From CAWCBG01 sp963793845 (GTDB taxonomy: Bacteria; Acidobacteriota; Terriglobia; Terriglobales; Acidobacteriaceae), in contig CAWCBG010000014.1 of the NCBI GenBank assembly GCA_963793845.1, forward strand, positions 248,001 through 312,000: 64,000 bases of DNA. The letters are read 5' to 3'. Below, in pieces: positions 54,045 to 62,970 of this stretch. The notes beneath the pieces were generated by a model. It was given only the letters and a program-made list of their open reading frames with translations. It had not been told where the DNA came from and ran no database searches. A program made the position numbers and the translations under genes. Every line of letters begins with the position of its first letter. Positions within the stretch are counted from its first letter, which is position 1.

Positions 54045-55331
54045 TTGTTCCCCACGAGCTTCAACTATTCCGCGCTCCCCAGTCTGGCCGCACTTGCGGT
54101 CCTGGTTGCGGTTTTCCGCTCGATTTCCCATCGCGAATCCAGCGATCAGCTCAACTTGTGGCTGACCGGCTGGGTCTTGGTGTTGGCGCACTTTGTCGCT
54201 CAGTTCATGGACGTCGGCGACGGAGTGCGGCATACCGTGTGGCAAGCCGTCGGCATGGACACCCTGATCATGGCCGGTATCGCTTTCCTGATCTCGGTTT
54301 CTTTCGAGGCCCATGATCGCCGGCGAAGAGGAATACTGGCCTTGGTTTTCGGGGTGCCCGCATTGGCCTACTGGAACGCGACTCTCTGGAATATCACTTC
54401 GCATGCTCTCTACTATCTGCTGATCGTTCTGGCCTGCGCCAGTTCCACGATTCTCATCTGCGAATACTTTCGCAAAGCATCGGTATTCGTGGTGGGAATG
54501 CTCGTGGCAGCCAATGGACTGGGTCTGCTTCTGCTCTGGCTGGTTTCCAGAGGCAACGCCGACATCGGCGGGTTTATCGTTCTCTCGGCAATCTACATGT
54601 TCGTCGCGGTGTTTTACTGGCGCAACCGCAGGCGCGCCACGGCCGGCGTATTGACGACCACGCTGGGTTTCGTTGCCTGGGGCTCGGTTTTCCCGCTGGG
54701 GTTACTGCTGTATCTGAAGGCGCCGTCGGTCCATATCGATCCCGAGGTCTGGAACTTGCCGAAGTACTTCGTGGCGGTTGGGATGATTCTCACCTTGCTG
54801 GAAGAACAGGTCGACCAGAACCAGCACTTGGCCTATCACGACGCGCTCACCGGACTTCCCAACCGGCGACTTCTGGCGGACAGGCTTGACCAGGCGTTGG
54901 CCAACGCTCACCGCTCCACGACCAAGGTTGCAGTCCTGGTGCTGGATCTCGACACATTTAAGGATGTGAACGACTCCCTTGGGCATCGCATCGGGGACAT
55001 GCTGCTGAAGCGGGCCGTGGAGCGGCTCTCTACTCGCATTCGTGCCTCCGACACTTTGGCGCGTTCAGGAGGAGATGAGTTCACCGTGATCAGCGAAGTT
55101 CCCGACGCCACTGGCGCGGAAGCGCTGGCCAGCGGGCTGGTTTCCGTGCTGCATGACCCGTTCGTGATCGAAGAACATACAGTTACTACTGCAGTCAGCA
55201 TCGGGGTTGCGCTGTTTCCCGACAATGCTCAGTCACCCGACGATTTGCGTGCCGCCGCAGATAAGGCCATGTACGAGGCGAAGCGGGCCGGCCGCGACCG
55301 CTTTGCAGTGTGCGAAAGCGTTCAGGCGTAG
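54045..55331 (+). CDS. Membrane diguanylate cyclase (GGDEF)
   Basis: Seven or eight N-terminal helices are followed at about residues 260-428 by a GGDEF domain, which makes cyclic di-GMP from two GTP. It begins LAYHDALTGLPNRRLLADRL and has the signature SGGDEF, with a product-inhibition site RASD five residues before it; YEAKRAGRDRFAV closes the domain. The TTG at 54045 is chosen because the first helix follows at once. In-frame sequence from 53901 is Arg/Pro-rich and unconvincing. What the membrane sensor perceives is unknown. No EAL domain is present. Confidence 0.88.
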   Translation: MFPTSFNYSALPSLAALAVLVAVFRSISHRESSDQLNLWLTGWVLVLAHFVAQFMDVGDGVRHTVWQAVGMDTLIMAGIAFLISVSFEAHDRRRRGILALVFGVPALAYWNATLWNITSHALYYLLIVLACASSTILICEYFRKASVFVVGMLVAANGLGLLLLWLVSRGNADIGGFIVLSAIYMFVAVFYWRNRRRATAGVLTTTLGFVAWGSVFPLGLLLYLKAPSVHIDPEVWNLPKYFVAVGMILTLLEEQVDQNQHLAYHDALTGLPNRRLLADRLDQALANAHRSTTKVAVLVLDLDTFKDVNDSLGHRIGDMLLKRAVERLSTRIRASDTLARSGGDEFTVISEVPDATGAEALASGLVSVLHDPFVIEEHTVTTAVSIGVALFPDNAQSPDDLRAAADKAMYEAKRAGRDRFAVCESVQA

Positions 55332-55401
55332 AAAAGCCGTGAATGGATCAGGCGCGACGTTCAGCGCTTGCCGGCCCAACTAAACAGGTTGCTGAAAAAG
55401 T

Positions 55402-55446
55402 GGTAACCGCAGATCCCTCGCCGACTGAAGTCGGCGAGGGATGACA
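55402..55446 (-). repeat. Dispersed short palindromic repeat (family A), inverted copy 3
   Basis: Read on the minus strand it begins TGTCATCCCTCGCC and ends GGGATCTGCGGTTACC, matching 30927-30969 and 17007-17042. Its core (55413-55442) is a perfect 14-base inverted repeat with a two-base centre. It lies between the diguanylate cyclase and aceE stops and could serve as a bidirectional terminator, though no T-run follows. Confidence 0.6.
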
Positions 55447-55551
55447 AGAGTAAAGGGCTTAACGGCGCGCCTGAAGGTACGCCCCTTCAAAATGTGGCTT
55501 CCAAAGAGTTTTCCAGGCAGCCTCTGAAGTTGTGTCCTGATACAGGTCTCT

Positions 55552-58245
55552 CTAAGCCCGAGCCGGATCGACGCCCTCGGTCTCGACCCCCAACTCCTGG
55601 AAGGCGGCCTGCGCCCTCTGGGAATCAAACTTACCTTCCCGCGCCAGCCGCGACAGCGCGGCCCCGGCGATCGATTCGGCATTCACTTCAAAGTGCCGCC
55701 GCAGGTGCTGGCGATTCTCGCTGCGTCCGAAGCCGTCTGTGCCCAGCGACGCCAGGCGGCTGCCCAACCACGGTGCCAACTGGTCAGGAACAACCTTCAT
55801 ATAGTCGGAGGCGGCAATGATCGGCCCGTCGGCGCCGTGGATGGCATTGAGGATGTATGGCCGCTTCTCCGCTTCCGCGGGGTGCAGACGGTTCCAGCGT
55901 TCTACCGCTAATGCATCGCGCCGCAGTTCGTTGTAGCTGGTGACGCTCCACACATCGGCTGACACACTGTACTTTTCGGCAAGAATTTCCTGCGCACGCA
56001 GGGCTTCGTTCAAGATCGATCCGCTGCCAAACAACTGTACGGTCGCATTTCCATTGGCCGCCGGGCGGACCTTGTAGATCCCCCGCAGAATTCCTTCTTC
56101 CACACCCGCCGGCATCTCGGGCATGGCGTAGTCCTCGTTGTAGAGAGTGATGTAGTAGAAGCGGTCCTCGCCCTTCTCGTACATGCGCCGCATGCCGTCC
56201 TGCACGATGATGGCGATCTCATAGACGTAAGCCGGATCGTACGTCGCGCACGTGGGCACGGTGCTGGAGAGCACGATGCTGTGGCCATCCTGGTGCTGCA
56301 ATCCCTCGCCTGCCAGCGTGGTGCGGCCGGCAGTACCGCCCATCAGGAAGCCTTTGCCGCGTGCATCGGCGAACGCCCACACCATGTCTCCGATGCGCTG
56401 GAAGCCGAACATCGAGTAATAGGTAAAGAACGGAATCATGGGCACGCGATAGTTGGAATAAGCCGTGCCCGCGGCCGTGAACGATGCCATCGATCCGGCT
56501 TCGGTAATGCCCTCTTCCAGAATCTGTCCGTTCTTCTCCTCGCGGTAGTAAAGCAGCATGTCCTGATCGTGCGGCTTATAGAGCTGACCTTTGCTGGCGT
56601 AGATGCCGACCTGACGGATGATCGATTCCATACCGAAGGTTCGACCCTCGTCGGGAATGATGGGCACGATGAGCTTGCCGATCTGCGGATCCTTCAACAA
56701 GCCTCGCAGCATGCTGACGAAGCCCATGGTCGTCGAAACCGCGCGACCCTTCGAACCTGCCAGCGACTCGGCAAACTCGGACAACGGGGGAGCCTGGAAG
56801 TTCGTTTCCGGCACTTCGCGCGACGGCACGTAACCGCCCAGCTCGCGACGGCGTTCCTGCATATACCGGATCTCCGGACTATCGTCAGCGGGCCGATACA
56901 GTGAGCCGTCTTTGGCTGCCTTGTCGGGGATGGGAATCTCGAAACGGGTGCGGAATGCCGAAAGCGCCTGATCGGCCAGCTTCTTCTCCTGGTGAGTAGC
57001 GTTGCGGGCCTCCGCCGAACCAAGCCCGTAACCCTTGACGGTATGAGCCAGGATCACGGTCGGGCCGCCGGTATGTTCCACCGCGCGTTTGTAAGCGTTG
57101 TAGACCTTCAGCGGGTCATGACCGCCCCGCGTCAGGCGGTGCAACTGGTCGTCGCTCAGGTCTGACACCAGTTCCAGCAGTTCGGGATACTTGCCGAAAA
57201 ACTGCCGCCGGATGTATTCGCCGCCCTTGGCCTTGTAGCTTTGCGATTCGCCGTCCACCACCTCGGACATCCGCTTGAGCAGCAGGCCCGACTTGTCTTT
57301 GGCGAACAGGCGGTCCCAATCCGCGCCCCAGATCACCTTGATCACGTTCCAGCCCGCGCCGCGGTAAGCCGCTTCCAGTTCGTTGATGATCTTTCCATTG
57401 CCGCGAACCGGCCCATCCAGCCGTTGCAGGTTACAGTTCACCACAAAGATCAGGTTGTCCAGCTGTTCGCGCGGCGCAAGCGTCAACGAGCCCATCGTCT
57501 CCGGCTCATCCGACTCGCCGTCTCCGATGAACGCCCAAATCTTGCGCGGAGTTTTGGCGATGATCTCGCGATTCTCCAGATAACGCATGAAGCGTGCCTG
57601 GTAGATCGCGTTGAGCGGTCCGATTCCCATCGAAACCGTCGGGAACCTCCAGAAATTGGGCATCAGCCAGGGGTGCGGATAGGACGATAAGCCCGGCTCT
57701 TCCCGAAGCTCGTGGCGAAAGTTCTTCACCTGCGCTTCGCTGATGCGTCCTTCCAGATAAGCCCGGGCATAAACTCCGGGAGAAGCGTGTCCCTGGAAAT
57801 AAATGAGGTCGCCGGGCTGGTCGCCGTACTTGGCGTGAAAAAAATGGTTGAAGCCGACTTCGAGCAACGTGGCCAGAGAAGAGTAGGTCGAGATGTGCCC
57901 ACCGATGCCGGGGTCTTTCTTATTCTGCCGGTGCACCATGGCCATGGCGTTCCAGCGAATCAGGCTTTTGATGCGCCGTTCGAGCGCGCGGTCGCCAGGA
58001 TAGGGAACCTCGTCCTCCACCGGAATCGTATTCATGTAAGCCGTGTTCAACTGAACTGGAACATTCACCCCAGCGCTGCGGGCGCGAGAAACCAGAGCGC
58101 CAAGCAACGCGCCTCCACGGTTCCGGCCTTCCTGCTCCAGGAGTTGATCGAAGGCTTCCAACCACTCCGCGACTTCCTGTTCACGATCAACGTCAGAAGT
58201 TGCGGGAAATTCGATTACCGGATTCATAGACTTATGCAGTGCCAC
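55552..58245 (-). CDS. aceE: Pyruvate dehydrogenase E1 component (homodimeric type)
   Basis: It decarboxylates pyruvate with thiamine diphosphate and passes the acetyl group to the E2 lipoyl domain. The thiamine-diphosphate motif runs from GDGESDEPETMGSL to VVNCNLQRLDGPVRGN. Other hallmarks are GHISTYSSLATLLEVGFNHF, GHASPGVYARAYLEGR and PFFTYYSMFGFQR. The length (about 897 residues) fits the AceE type. The GTG at 58245 has GAGGTGAGA just upstream and gives MALHKSMNPVIEF; the ATG at 58227 is the alternative. No E2 or E3 gene is beside it in the window. Confidence 0.95.
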   Translation of the reverse strand: MALHKSMNPVIEFPATSDVDREQEVAEWLEAFDQLLEQEGRNRGGALLGALVSRARSAGVNVPVQLNTAYMNTIPVEDEVPYPGDRALERRIKSLIRWNAMAMVHRQNKKDPGIGGHISTYSSLATLLEVGFNHFFHAKYGDQPGDLIYFQGHASPGVYARAYLEGRISEAQVKNFRHELREEPGLSSYPHPWLMPNFWRFPTVSMGIGPLNAIYQARFMRYLENREIIAKTPRKIWAFIGDGESDEPETMGSLTLAPREQLDNLIFVVNCNLQRLDGPVRGNGKIINELEAAYRGAGWNVIKVIWGADWDRLFAKDKSGLLLKRMSEVVDGESQSYKAKGGEYIRRQFFGKYPELLELVSDLSDDQLHRLTRGGHDPLKVYNAYKRAVEHTGGPTVILAHTVKGYGLGSAEARNATHQEKKLADQALSAFRTRFEIPIPDKAAKDGSLYRPADDSPEIRYMQERRRELGGYVPSREVPETNFQAPPLSEFAESLAGSKGRAVSTTMGFVSMLRGLLKDPQIGKLIVPIIPDEGRTFGMESIIRQVGIYASKGQLYKPHDQDMLLYYREEKNGQILEEGITEAGSMASFTAAGTAYSNYRVPMIPFFTYYSMFGFQRIGDMVWAFADARGKGFLMGGTAGRTTLAGEGLQHQDGHSIVLSSTVPTCATYDPAYVYEIAIIVQDGMRRMYEKGEDRFYYITLYNEDYAMPEMPAGVEEGILRGIYKVRPAANGNATVQLFGSGSILNEALRAQEILAEKYSVSADVWSVTSYNELRRDALAVERWNRLHPAEAEKRPYILNAIHGADGPIIAASDYMKVVPDQLAPWLGSRLASLGTDGFGRSENRQHLRRHFEVNAESIAGAALSRLAREGKFDSQRAQAAFQELGVETEGVDPARA

Positions 58246-58308
58246 TCTCACCTCTAGGATTTCGTTGCCACGGTATGCACATCCCACGCTTCAGCTGGGA
58301 CGAATATT

Positions 58309-58327
58309 GCCGCAATCGAATTGCGGC
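58309..58327. promoter_or_regulatory. Inverted repeat upstream of aceE, candidate operator
   Basis: GCCGCAAT and ATTGCGGC flank a three-base centre in a perfect inverted repeat 64 bases before the aceE start. The rest of 58246-58565 (320 bases) shows no gene. The repeat has the size of a dimeric repressor site. The regulator is unknown. Confidence 0.35.
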
Positions 58328-58565
58328 CCTACCATAGTGAGATGACGGCCATTCTCGATCGCTTCTTTTCTGCCACCCGGCGGGCCATTCTCACGGTTGT
58401 GTAGCTCGATTCTAACAAAGCCCCGACAAAAGCGAACGCGCAGACGTTGCCGCCTGCGCGCCTCTGCCGCTATTCAAAATTAGCTCAATCAACCGCGCAA
58501 GCCCAAGAATCAGAAGGCCGACGACAGTTGGCGAAATCTCGTTCGGCGCTGGCCCGAACGCAGGT

Positions 58566-58835
58566 TTAGAACTGCTGGTTCAGGCGCTCGATGACCCACA
58601 TCGCTCCAACTACGACGATGAGTATCCCGGAGAGCACCGACAAAATACGCACGAAGGGGGTTATCTGCTTCATCCGAACTTGAAGCTGTTCTTGTTCGGC
58701 ACGGAGATTTGAGCTGGATTCATCCAGGAATAACTGATCATCTTCATGCATGCTCAGGGTGCTGCGGTAGATCAGAAGAATGATCAGAACTACAGTAATG
58801 GCACCCCAGGCGATCAGCAGCATCGAAATTGACAT
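58566..58835 (-). CDS. Small two-helix membrane protein of unknown function
   Basis: The 89-residue protein has two hydrophobic helices (MLLIAWGAITVVLIILLIY and ILSVLSGILIVVVGAMWVI). Between them lies a charged coiled-coil-like stretch (SSNLRAEQEQLQVRMKQITP). GAGGTGGCGA directly precedes the ATG at 58835, supporting translation. No motif identifies a family. Position between aceE and the IscA/ErpA-type gene does not suggest a role. Confidence 0.65.
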   Translation of the reverse strand: MSISMLLIAWGAITVVLIILLIYRSTLSMHEDDQLFLDESSSNLRAEQEQLQVRMKQITPFVRILSVLSGILIVVVGAMWVIERLNQQF

Positions 58836-59126
58836 TCGCCACCTCGGCTCATTGCGAACCAGCCCGCGCCCATTGGGGCATCGATACCGCCCGCTCGGTT
58901 CGGGCCCTCACTCGCCCCAATTATAGCGCCCACGGGCTTTCTATCAACCTCAAATATTTCGGCCACCCGGAACAGCAGTCCCCGTAGCCCCCTGCGAGCG
59001 GCCATTTCGAGGCGCTCCAGCCAGACGCGACCGGCAGGGGCCACGGCGCATCCAATTGCGTAGGGCGGGTTTGTCGCCGGCCCTGCAAGCAAGGTTTGAT
59101 ATAATTGAATTTCTTGGAGGAGAGGC

Positions 59127-59504
59127 ATGGCAACTACTACCGCAACACCCAACACGACTGTACCCGCCGTCGAAGCGAAGCCGCTTACCTTCACCGATAC
59201 TGCGGTGAACAAGGTTAAGGAGATCATGGCCCAACAGAATCCTGTACCGGCTGGCCTGCGCGTGGGCGTGGTTGGTGGGGGATGCTCTGGTTTCTCTTAC
59301 TCCATGTCGTTTGAGAACGGTGCGGGCATGATGGACAAGACCTTTGATTTCGGTGGACTTAAGGTCTTCGTCGACGCCACCTCGCTCATGTATCTGAAGG
59401 GCGTGGCGGTTGACTACGTTGAGACCCTGGAAGGCGCCGGCTTCAAGTTCGACAACCCGAATGTGAAAAGCACCTGCGGCTGCGGCTCGTCCTTCAGCGT
59501 GTAA
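59127..59504 (+). CDS. A-type iron-sulfur carrier (HesB/IscA/ErpA)
   Basis: This 125-residue protein has the three conserved cysteines of the family: GGGCSGF (Cys 53) and CGCGSSFSV at the very end (Cys 117, Cys 119). They hold and hand over a Fe-S cluster to target proteins. A short low-complexity N-terminal extension (TTTATPNTTV) precedes the domain. GGAGGAG ends just before the ATG at 59127. A hairpin terminator follows. ErpA and IscA cannot be told apart from sequence alone. Confidence 0.92.
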   Translation: MATTTATPNTTVPAVEAKPLTFTDTAVNKVKEIMAQQNPVPAGLRVGVVGGGCSGFSYSMSFENGAGMMDKTFDFGGLKVFVDATSLMYLKGVAVDYVETLEGAGFKFDNPNVKSTCGCGSSFSV

Positions 59505-59526
59505 CGTCTCTTATCGGATTTCGTAC

Positions 59527-59554
59527 AGCCCTGTCCTGCCGGGACGGGGCTTTT
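59527..59554 (+). terminator. Predicted rho-independent terminator after the Fe-S carrier gene
   Basis: AGCCCTGTCC pairs with GGACGGGGCT (one mismatch) around a TGCCG loop, and TTTT follows. It lies 22 bases after the stop codon. Confidence 0.65.
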
Positions 59555-59723
59555 GCTTGCCGGACGCCTTTTCGCCCCACCCCCTCGGAGTGCAACACCA
59601 AGCGCAAGTCGGGGTTTAAGGTCACCGGTGAACCGGGTTCCTGTACCGCGGCGACGCCACCTTATACAATGTGGTTTCCTGCTTGAATGTCATGTACTGG
59701 CGAATTCATAACTGGGAGTGTGG

Positions 59724-60998
59724 ATGAGGGCTTTTGGCAGCATAAGATTCTTGGCTTTAGCTGTTTTCATCCTGCTGATCGCATCGGGATGTGGTGACAC
59801 CTACCGGCCCGTAGCCAACCCGATTATCGGTCCCGGTGGCCAGCCGCAGAATATTAACAACGCGTTTGTGGTGAGCTTCAACCCGAACGGTAACGGCGCC
59901 ACCAATCAGATTAATGTCTCCGGCGATACCAGCGTTTTTGTTACCTACACCGGCGCGGGTTCCTCCTATGAAGCTTTTCTCCAGCCGGGCAACATCGCTA
60001 TCTTCGTTCCCAACAGCACCGGTAACACCGTAACGGAAATCGATGCCACCAACACCGTGCCTCCAACCACCGTTGGCATGTTGCCAGGGTCTCATCCCAT
60101 CTCCGTAGCGTCCACCCAAAGCGGGGTCATGTATGTGGCTAACTCTTTTGCCGATTCTTCGCTCAATTGCCCTAATCCCAACAGCGGTTCGCTAAGCCTT
60201 ATCGACACCACGAATCTGGTGATCAGCACGACGAAGTGTGTGGGCCTGAATCCCGTTTTCATGACGCAGGCGCCGAATGGCGGTCAGGTCTATGTGATTA
60301 ACGCCGGTGACAATACTGTTTCCGTCTACAATCCCAGTTCCCAGATAGTGAGCAGCATCGGTGCCGCGGATGGCTTGGGACTGAACCCCGTCATGGCGGT
60401 TCCGAGTCTTGACGGCTCTTATATGTACGTCGTCACCCAAGGCGACGGAACCAATCCCGGCGCTTTGAACCTCATCAGCACAGCCACCAACCAGGTGGTG
60501 GCTACCGTGGCTCTGGGGGTCTCACCGACCTTCGCAATCCTTGATCCGAATTTGAACCGCCTGTACGTTACCAATAAGGGCAGCAACAGCGTGATGGTCT
60601 TCGACGCTTCCAATGTCAACCTGAACAATACCCCGGCGATTCCATTGCTGGGTACGGCAAGCGTAGGAACCGCGCCGGTTTCGGTCGCGGCGCTGCCGAA
60701 TGGAACCAAGTTCTACACGGCGAATTCCGGATCCAACGACGTGACCGTCGTCAGCGCGACCAGTTTCACGGCCATCAAGACGGTGCCCGTCGGACAGGAC
60801 CCGGTTTTCGCTGCCTCTGAGCCGTCTTCCAGCAAGATCTACATCACCAACTACAACAGTTTTTCCACCAGCATCATCCAGACAGTCAACGACACCATCA
60901 GCCAGACCATCAACGCTCCCCAGCAGGACCCTAATTGCGTGAGCACATCCGCCGCCGCGTGCGCTTTGCAACAGCCCTTTATGGTGATTACGAAGTAG
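59724..60998 (+). CDS. Lipoprotein with YVTN-type beta-propeller repeats
   Basis: A lipoprotein signal (FLALAVFILLIASGCG; lipobox Cys) is followed by YVTN-like blades: SVASTQSGVMYVANSFAD, GGQVYVINAGDNTVSVYN, NLNRLYVTNKGSNSVMVFD and TKFYTANSGSNDVTVVS. Each has the repeated N-x-x-V-x-V core. The propeller would be surface- or membrane-anchored and bind a partner or a wall polymer. The ATG at 59724 is chosen because GGGAG lies five bases before it; a GTG at 59718 is the alternative. 424 residues. Substrate unknown. Confidence 0.8.
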   Translation: MRAFGSIRFLALAVFILLIASGCGDTYRPVANPIIGPGGQPQNINNAFVVSFNPNGNGATNQINVSGDTSVFVTYTGAGSSYEAFLQPGNIAIFVPNSTGNTVTEIDATNTVPPTTVGMLPGSHPISVASTQSGVMYVANSFADSSLNCPNPNSGSLSLIDTTNLVISTTKCVGLNPVFMTQAPNGGQVYVINAGDNTVSVYNPSSQIVSSIGAADGLGLNPVMAVPSLDGSYMYVVTQGDGTNPGALNLISTATNQVVATVALGVSPTFAILDPNLNRLYVTNKGSNSVMVFDASNVNLNNTPAIPLLGTASVGTAPVSVAALPNGTKFYTANSGSNDVTVVSATSFTAIKTVPVGQDPVFAASEPSSSKIYITNYNSFSTSIIQTVNDTISQTINAPQQDPNCVSTSAAACALQQPFMVITK

Positions 60999-61054
60999 TT
61001 CCTAAGTCGTAACTAGGACAACTCCGCCCGAAGATGTAACATCTTTAGGATCAG

Positions 61055-61246
61055 ATGGCTGAACTGACCCTCAAAGCGTGCCCCACCTGCGGGAGCGGCT
61101 ACGTGACGCCGGTTCTCCGCAGCACCTGCACCTCATTCAAGGTTTATGGCAGCACCATCGCATCGTCTGAAGTCATTGGCTGCTGCTGCGAGAATGGGCA
61201 CGTCTTCATGTTGACCAAAACCGATCTCAAATTGAAAGGCGCCTAG
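61055..61246 (+). CDS. Small zinc-ribbon-like protein
   Basis: A 63-residue protein with CPTCGSGYV near the N-terminus and a CCC cluster (IGCCCENGHVF) in the middle. The spacing of the first CxxC and the later Cys plus His suggests a zinc ribbon or knuckle. AGGAT lies before the ATG. It begins 57 bases after the propeller lipoprotein. No family name is offered; it may bind metal or nucleic acid. Confidence 0.65.
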   Translation: MAELTLKACPTCGSGYVTPVLRSTCTSFKVYGSTIASSEVIGCCCENGHVFMLTKTDLKLKGA

Positions 61247-61393
61247 GCGCGACTCAACGAGACATCGTTCGGAATCGGCTGTTCCAGCTGGTATTGATCT
61301 CAGCAGTGTGCAGGCATGAGGCATCTCGTCCCCCGCTCACGGCTTCCATAAAAGAGAGTAGGTTAGTTGTGTCTGTCCGAGGAACCCATCCGA

Positions 61394-62032
61394 ATGAAAA
61401 AGACCCTCTTCGCGTGCCTTGTCTCTCTGCTGCTGCTGAGCGCTTGTTCTTCCGGAAATAAGCCCGCCAACGAATCCACGGCCAAGCCGGCGGTTACGCC
61501 GGTCGCCAAACAGCCGCAATATGAGACGGGTCGCAACGCCTTTCAGCGGATGTATGTTTCCGCCCGTTTGTGGGCGGCGGATGCGAAGCCGTTCCGGCTG
61601 CAATCGCAGTACAGTCCCGACGCGCCGGTGACCGAAGGCAAGGCGGGATTGTGGCGTGGATCGTTTGCTTCCCCGGCCAGGCGCGCGATGAAACTCTTCG
61701 TGTGGTCGGGACTGGTCGGGCCCGATGCTCCCGAGCCCGGCATCAGCTTTTCGCCGGAAGACACTTATAACCCGGCGAACGCGTCCACCAAAGTCTGGGA
61801 CATCGCCTTCCTCAAGACAGACAGCGACCAGGCTTTTCAAGTAGCGCAGAAACATGGGGGAGAGAAGCTGACGAAAGCCGACCCCCAGCAGCCGGTGGTG
61901 TTCGTTCTCGATTGGGACATGCAGAGCAACCAGTTAGTCTGGCACGTCATTTACGGCAATAGTCCGGATAGCGCCAAACTGCGGGTCGTGGTGAACGCCT
62001 CGAGCGGCGAATTCTTGCGAGTGGAAAAGTAA
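61394..62032 (+). CDS. Lipoprotein of unknown function
   Basis: The lipoprotein signal KKTLFACLVSLLLLSACSSG (lipobox LSAC) is followed by a Pro/Ala/Lys linker and a 150-residue domain: NAFQRMYVSARLWAADAKPF, VWDIAFLKTD and KLRVVVNASSGEFLRVEK, the last typical of the final strand pair of a PepSY-like or cystatin-like fold. The ATG at 61394 opens the signal. 212 residues. I cannot name the family. Confidence 0.72.
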   Translation: MKKTLFACLVSLLLLSACSSGNKPANESTAKPAVTPVAKQPQYETGRNAFQRMYVSARLWAADAKPFRLQSQYSPDAPVTEGKAGLWRGSFASPARRAMKLFVWSGLVGPDAPEPGISFSPEDTYNPANASTKVWDIAFLKTDSDQAFQVAQKHGGEKLTKADPQQPVVFVLDWDMQSNQLVWHVIYGNSPDSAKLRVVVNASSGEFLRVEK

Positions 62033-62437
62033 GCACACGGATAAACTCTTCCAAACACCAATCCGGCCGTTCGTGCGCGCTGCGAACGAGCAACCATCCT
62101 CGCTTCAATCCAGCATTGGGAAGCGGCTGTCGATCGCACTCCGGGAAAGGTAGCCGCCGATCGCCGCGAATACTTTCACTGCGCGAGAAGTGCCTGGATC
62201 TGCCGCTTTTCATTTCGCCGTCGCCAGGCGCGCGAACTTGACTTCTTACCGTACGTGAGGTATCAACGGAGATATTCAAGGGTGAAGGAGTTCACCCCAA
62301 CCGCTGTCCTGCCTTTACCGGACAGATGATGACTCCTGACGAGGAAGACTTGTCGCGGGGTCATGTCTCCCGGCGAGTTTCCCGCAATAGATTGGTGTAA
62401 CGTCCAGCGCCGCGCTGAGTCAGGAGTTCCCACGGCC
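62033..62437. other. Intergenic stretch, no gene supported
   Basis: These 405 bases hold no convincing open frame. An alternative upstream start for the next gene, an ATG at 62363, lies inside. No terminator or promoter stands out. Confidence 0.4.
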
Positions 62438-62968
62438 ATGCCCGCCGATGAAGGATCAGCATTGCACGAGAACAGCAGCACGTTAAATCCGAGCCAGCGC
62501 CACCGCTTCATGATTACGTGTAAGCACATCGACAAGCTGTTGGGCGATATCGAACAAACCCTGAATGCCTCGGCTTCCAGGAGTGTCTTTCCCGGCTATG
62601 TAGAAGACATCGCTCCCCAACAGAGAAAAACCATTGAAGACTACATCGCCCGGCTTCGCGGGCAACTTCTGCAAGTTCTGGCGGGGCAGTCGCTGGCCCC
62701 GGAAGAGCCCCGCATCTCAGCGTCTCATGCGATCGACGTCGGTCTGACGTTCATCGAGATCGCCATCGCCGAATTGGCTCCGCACTACATGCGCGGGTAT
62801 GGTCCTGTGTCGGCGCAGGGTGCCACCGATCTTGAAGGCGTAATTAAGGAACTACAATCCACCGTTAAAGAGCTGCATCGGTATGTGCTCGACTCAGGTT
62901 CACGCCGTGCCCTGGCCGGCAACGATTTGGGGACGGAAGCTGCTCCTCGGTTTCGGGATGAAAAATAA
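62438..62968 (+). CDS. Helical cytosolic protein of unknown function, first gene of an ATPase/dynamin operon
   Basis: The 176-residue protein appears to be all-helical: MITCKHIDKLLGDIEQTLNA, QQRKTIEDYIARLRGQLLQV, HAIDVGLTFIEIAIAELAP and LEGVIKELQSTVKELHRYVL are amphipathic segments, the last coiled-coil-like. No catalytic motif is visible. The ATG at 62438 is chosen because CAGGAG lies eleven bases upstream; an ATG at 62363 has weaker support. It ends two bases before the next gene, so the genes are probably co-transcribed. It may be an adaptor for the ATPase or the GTPase (inference). Confidence 0.7.
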   Translation: MPADEGSALHENSSTLNPSQRHRFMITCKHIDKLLGDIEQTLNASASRSVFPGYVEDIAPQQRKTIEDYIARLRGQLLQVLAGQSLAPEEPRISASHAIDVGLTFIEIAIAELAPHYMRGYGPVSAQGATDLEGVIKELQSTVKELHRYVLDSGSRRALAGNDLGTEAAPRFRDEK

Positions 62969-62970
62969 GG

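Noticed and set aside
55413..55442. Simple rho-independent terminator
   Set aside because: The stem is perfect but no T-run follows on either side, and the ends match the dispersed family A repeat, so it is called a repeat.
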